Shown: piece by piece, positions 61,591-64,000 of the stretch | How positions within the stretch are numbered: the stretch's first letter is position 1 | How the letters are laid out: each line of letters begins with the position of its first letter | Assembly: GCA_963677695.2 (NCBI GenBank) | Contig: CAXXUJ010000001.1 | Location: 868,001 to 932,000 of the forward strand | From: SABI01 sp963677695 | GTDB lineage: Bacteria; Spirochaetota; Spirochaetia; Sphaerochaetales; Sphaerochaetaceae | Length of the DNA: 64,000 bases | Reading direction: 5' to 3' | Made by a program: the position numbers and the translations under genes | The notes under the pieces: generated by a model | What the model was told of the DNA's origin: nothing | Databases searched by the model: none | What the model saw: only the letters and a program-made list of their open reading frames with translations

Positions 61591-61619
61591 ATCGTACAAC
61601 CCTATATATTCCATGTCAA
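61591..61619 (-). promoter_or_regulatory. Strong sigma-70-type promoter of gdhA
   Basis: Minus strand consensus TTGACA (61614-61619), 17 bases, TACGAT (61591-61596), with an AT-rich stretch beyond (to about 61740) that could be an UP element. Confidence 0.75.
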
Positions 61620-61827
61620 GATTTATTTTATCATATCATTAATAAATTATTTATATATTATGTATTACGAAATTTTATATACCATATTTTTATATATACA
61701 TAATTTTTTAAGTATTTAAATACAGCTTCTAAAAGATTAAAAAGAAGACAATCCCTATCTCATCCCTCCTTTTCTCTCATATTCGGGGTACCGGAGAAAC
61801 AGGAACGTGTGCTACGATACAGATACC

Positions 61828-64000
61828 ATGAGAAACGTACTGAATTCGAGGGAAGCATTCGGAGATCTGATGCAGCTCCACATATACAAAGTCATTCTCA
61901 TCTGCAGCGATTACGATCAGTTTCTGATCGAGGAAGATGGAAGGGTTGAAGAGGAGCTGTTCAGCGAGTACACGCAGCTCGGACTCTCCACCCCGCCTAA
62001 AATCACCTTCGCACACAAGAGAGATGAAGTCTTCTCACTTCTCGAGTCAAACACGTTTGATCTTCTCGTCACGATGCTCGACCTGAGAGATACGAGCGTC
62101 TCGGAACTGGCAAAGGAGGTCAAGGAAGCCTACCCCTCCCTCCCCATTGTCGCACTTTCCCCATCGCCTGCTCACAAGCTGAGTGCGAGCCTGAAAAAAC
62201 GGAGTATTGAAGGAATCGACGCACTGTACTACTGGCAGGGAAACGCCAATATCTTTTTAGCCATCATCAAATCGCTTGAAGACAAGATGAACGCCTACCA
62301 CGATGCACACTCTGCAGCCGAAGTCCCCGTGATCATACTCGTAGAGAACTCGGTACGGTTCTACTCTTCCTACCTTCCCATTCTCTATACCGCAATCATC
62401 CAGCAGACACGGAATGCGATGAGTGAGGGGTTGAATACCTGGGCGACAGCATTGAGGATGAGGGGGCGCCCGAAAATTCTCCTCGCCCAGAACTATGAGG
62501 AGGCGATGGAGCTCTACAACTCGTTCCAGGACCATCTTCTCGGCGTGATCACCGATATCGCATTTGACAGAGATGGTGAGAATGACAATGAGGCGGGGTT
62601 CCGCTTCGCCAGACACCTGAGAGAGGAGAATGAGGATCTCCCAATCCTTCTGCAGTCCACGAGGGAAGAGAACAGATACCATGTCAATATTGAGAAGGCA
62701 CGCTTCATCTGGAAGCTGAGCCCCACCCTCCTCAGTGATCTGAGGCACTATGTATTTGAGAACTACGGATTCGGTCCCTTCATCTATCGTGATATCCACA
62801 CAAACAGGGAAATTGCACGGGCGAACAATTTAAGGGAACTGCAGCAGAGCCTTGCAAGAATCCCCATAGAAACGTTCGCTTACCATTCCGAGCGAAATGA
62901 CTTTTCACGCTGGCTGAAAGCCAGGAGCCTCTATGCCCTTGCCAATGCCTTCCGTCCCTACTCGGTCAGGAACTTCAAAAATCCCGAAGAACTCAGAACC
63001 CACCTTGTCCAGATCATACGGGAATACCGAGTAAACAGGGGGAAAGGACAGATCGCCCAGTTCAGCCGCAACAGCTTCGATGAGAGTTCCTTCTTCAGCA
63101 GAATAGGATCGGGTTCCCTCGGAGGAAAAGGGAGAGGTCTCGCCTTCATCGATTACCAGCTGAGAAATTCGAAGATCATAGAGACCTACGATTCGATGTA
63201 CCTCTCCATTCCGAGAACGATAGTCATTGCTACCGATCTGTTTGCACAATTCATCGAGAATAACAATCTTCAGGATGTCATTTCGGCAAACCTCCCTGAC
63301 GAAACCCTGAGGCGCATATTCCTCACAAAGGAGCTGCCTGAAGAACTCACTCAGGACCTCAGGGCGATACTCCGTATTCTCACCGTCCCCCTCGCTGTCC
63401 GTTCCTCATCCATGCTGGAGGACTCCCACTACCAGCCGTTCGCCGGTGTGTACGAAACGGTGATGATCCCCAATACAGGAAATGAAGAACAGAGGCTCAG
63501 GGACCTGAGCAGCGCCATCATCTGCGTCTACGCATCAACCTACTACGCAAAGAGCAAGGCATACCTGAAGGCGACAAGCCATATGGTCGAAGAAGAGAGG
63601 ATGGCTGTCATTATCCAGCAGGTGATCGGAAGCAGGTACGGGGATTACTGGTACCCCTCCTTCTCCGGTGTGGCCAGAAGCCTCAACTTCTATCCTCTGG
63701 GAAATGAGAAAGCTGAAGACGGAGTGGGCATGCTCTCCTTCGGTTTCGGAAAGATGATTGTCGATAACGGCACTGCCCTCCGCTTTTCCCCTGCCTTCCC
63801 CAAACGGAACATGCAGTTCCTCGGCGGAGGAGAATCCTCTTCCCAGACCTCCTTCTTCGCTCTGGACGGAACCAAAGCATTCCAGCCCCAGGGGAATCCG
63901 GAGAACCTCATCGAACTGAAGCTTGAGGAAGCTGAGAAGCACCCGGCCTCTCTCAGGCATATAGCAAGCACCTACGACAGTGAGACTGGCAGTCTGAGCG
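61828..64000 (+). CDS. PEP/pyruvate-binding protein with receiver-like N-terminus (partial)
   Basis: At least 724 residues; the gene runs past the window edge. The N-terminal part (residues about 18-155, then about 167-300) looks like two response-regulator receiver-like folds (KVILICSDYDQFLI..., FDLLVTMLDLRDTSVSEL; HLLGVITDIAFDRDG). Next come GSGSLGGKGRGLAF (about 427-440) and AVRSSSMLEDSHYQPFAGVYET (split in two: AVRSSSMLED and FAGVYET, about 522-545), typical of PEP synthase/PPDK nucleotide-binding domains. Start ATG chosen by frame; no clear ribosome site. Its phosphotransfer activity is unproven. Confidence 0.8.
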   Translation, partial: MRNVLNSREAFGDLMQLHIYKVILICSDYDQFLIEEDGRVEEELFSEYTQLGLSTPPKITFAHKRDEVFSLLESNTFDLLVTMLDLRDTSVSELAKEVKEAYPSLPIVALSPSPAHKLSASLKKRSIEGIDALYYWQGNANIFLAIIKSLEDKMNAYHDAHSAAEVPVIILVENSVRFYSSYLPILYTAIIQQTRNAMSEGLNTWATALRMRGRPKILLAQNYEEAMELYNSFQDHLLGVITDIAFDRDGENDNEAGFRFARHLREENEDLPILLQSTREENRYHVNIEKARFIWKLSPTLLSDLRHYVFENYGFGPFIYRDIHTNREIARANNLRELQQSLARIPIETFAYHSERNDFSRWLKARSLYALANAFRPYSVRNFKNPEELRTHLVQIIREYRVNRGKGQIAQFSRNSFDESSFFSRIGSGSLGGKGRGLAFIDYQLRNSKIIETYDSMYLSIPRTIVIATDLFAQFIENNNLQDVISANLPDETLRRIFLTKELPEELTQDLRAILRILTVPLAVRSSSMLEDSHYQPFAGVYETVMIPNTGNEEQRLRDLSSAIICVYASTYYAKSKAYLKATSHMVEEERMAVIIQQVIGSRYGDYWYPSFSGVARSLNFYPLGNEKAEDGVGMLSFGFGKMIVDNGTALRFSPAFPKRNMQFLGGGESSSQTSFFALDGTKAFQPQGNPENLIELKLEEAEKHPASLRHIASTYDSETGSLS

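Noticed and set aside
60167..61642. A 491-codon open frame on the plus strand opposite gdhA
   Set aside because: It lies wholly antisense to a clear glutamate dehydrogenase and has no recognisable domain. Long antisense frames over gdh genes are a known composition effect.
1..64000. CRISPR arrays, tRNA genes and IS elements
   Set aside because: Reading both strands I found no regularly spaced repeats, no cloverleaf-like sequence and no transposase.

Overview
The window looks like a chromosomal segment of an anaerobic spirochaete, probably near the Sphaerochaeta/Treponema lineages. This is inferred from gene content: a one-polypeptide pyruvate:ferredoxin oxidoreductase, rubredoxin, adenosylcobalamin-type ribonucleotide reductase, hexameric glutamate dehydrogenase, a long trypanosome-like phosphofructokinase and a large PEP/pyruvate-binding protein with a receiver-like N-terminus. 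No rRNA, tRNA, CRISPR array or IS transposase was seen.

Layout. (1) 34-6138, minus strand: a tripartite tricarboxylate transporter (TctC-TctA-TctB) with a GalB-like hydratase, an RraA/GalC-like aldolase, a nitroreductase and a DUF6282 hydrolase, controlled by a divergent GntR gene (6362). (2) 7016-12475: a DMSO-reductase-family molybdoenzyme behind a structured leader, then a FecCD-type ABC importer behind a candidate Moco-type riboswitch, so the importer probably carries molybdate or tungstate. (3) 12593-18433: LemA/DUF2207 pair, ArgR, pgi and an AAA_14 ATPase. (4) 18853-26190: sugar ABC transporter with TIM-barrel epimerase and Gfo/Idh dehydrogenase, plus a divergent ROK repressor. (5) 26335-26450: a candidate small RNA carrying two anti-Shine-Dalgarno motifs. 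(6) 26691-31722: ligA, aminotransferase, ModE-like HTH and pfk as one tightly coupled operon. (7) 31837-35166: a three-subunit xanthine-dehydrogenase-like complex whose large subunit lacks the usual Moco motifs. (8) 35222-42774: dnaE, yggT, recG, rsmD and an acyl-ACP thioesterase. (9) 42827-46299: slyX, a WYL regulator with a tandem-repeat promoter, then an AT-rich RloA/RloB (AbiL-like) ATPase-TOPRIM pair bracketed by an 18-bp direct repeat. (10) 46505-52574: rubredoxin, MFS transporter, nitroreductase and nifJ. (11) 52832-56139: a second acid/sugar-acid locus (YiaK-like reductase, GntR, truncated HIBADH-like protein, RraA-like aldolase) sharing an operator motif. (12) 56350-64000: nrdJ with an NrdR box, an M42 peptidase whose transcript looks leaderless, gdhA, and the 5' part of a PEP/pyruvate-binding gene that runs off the window.

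The most unusual items are the direct-repeat-flanked RloAB module, the anti-SD small RNA, the GalB/aldolase/TTT operon without ring-cleavage genes, the divergent XDH-like complex, and several shared palindromic operators.
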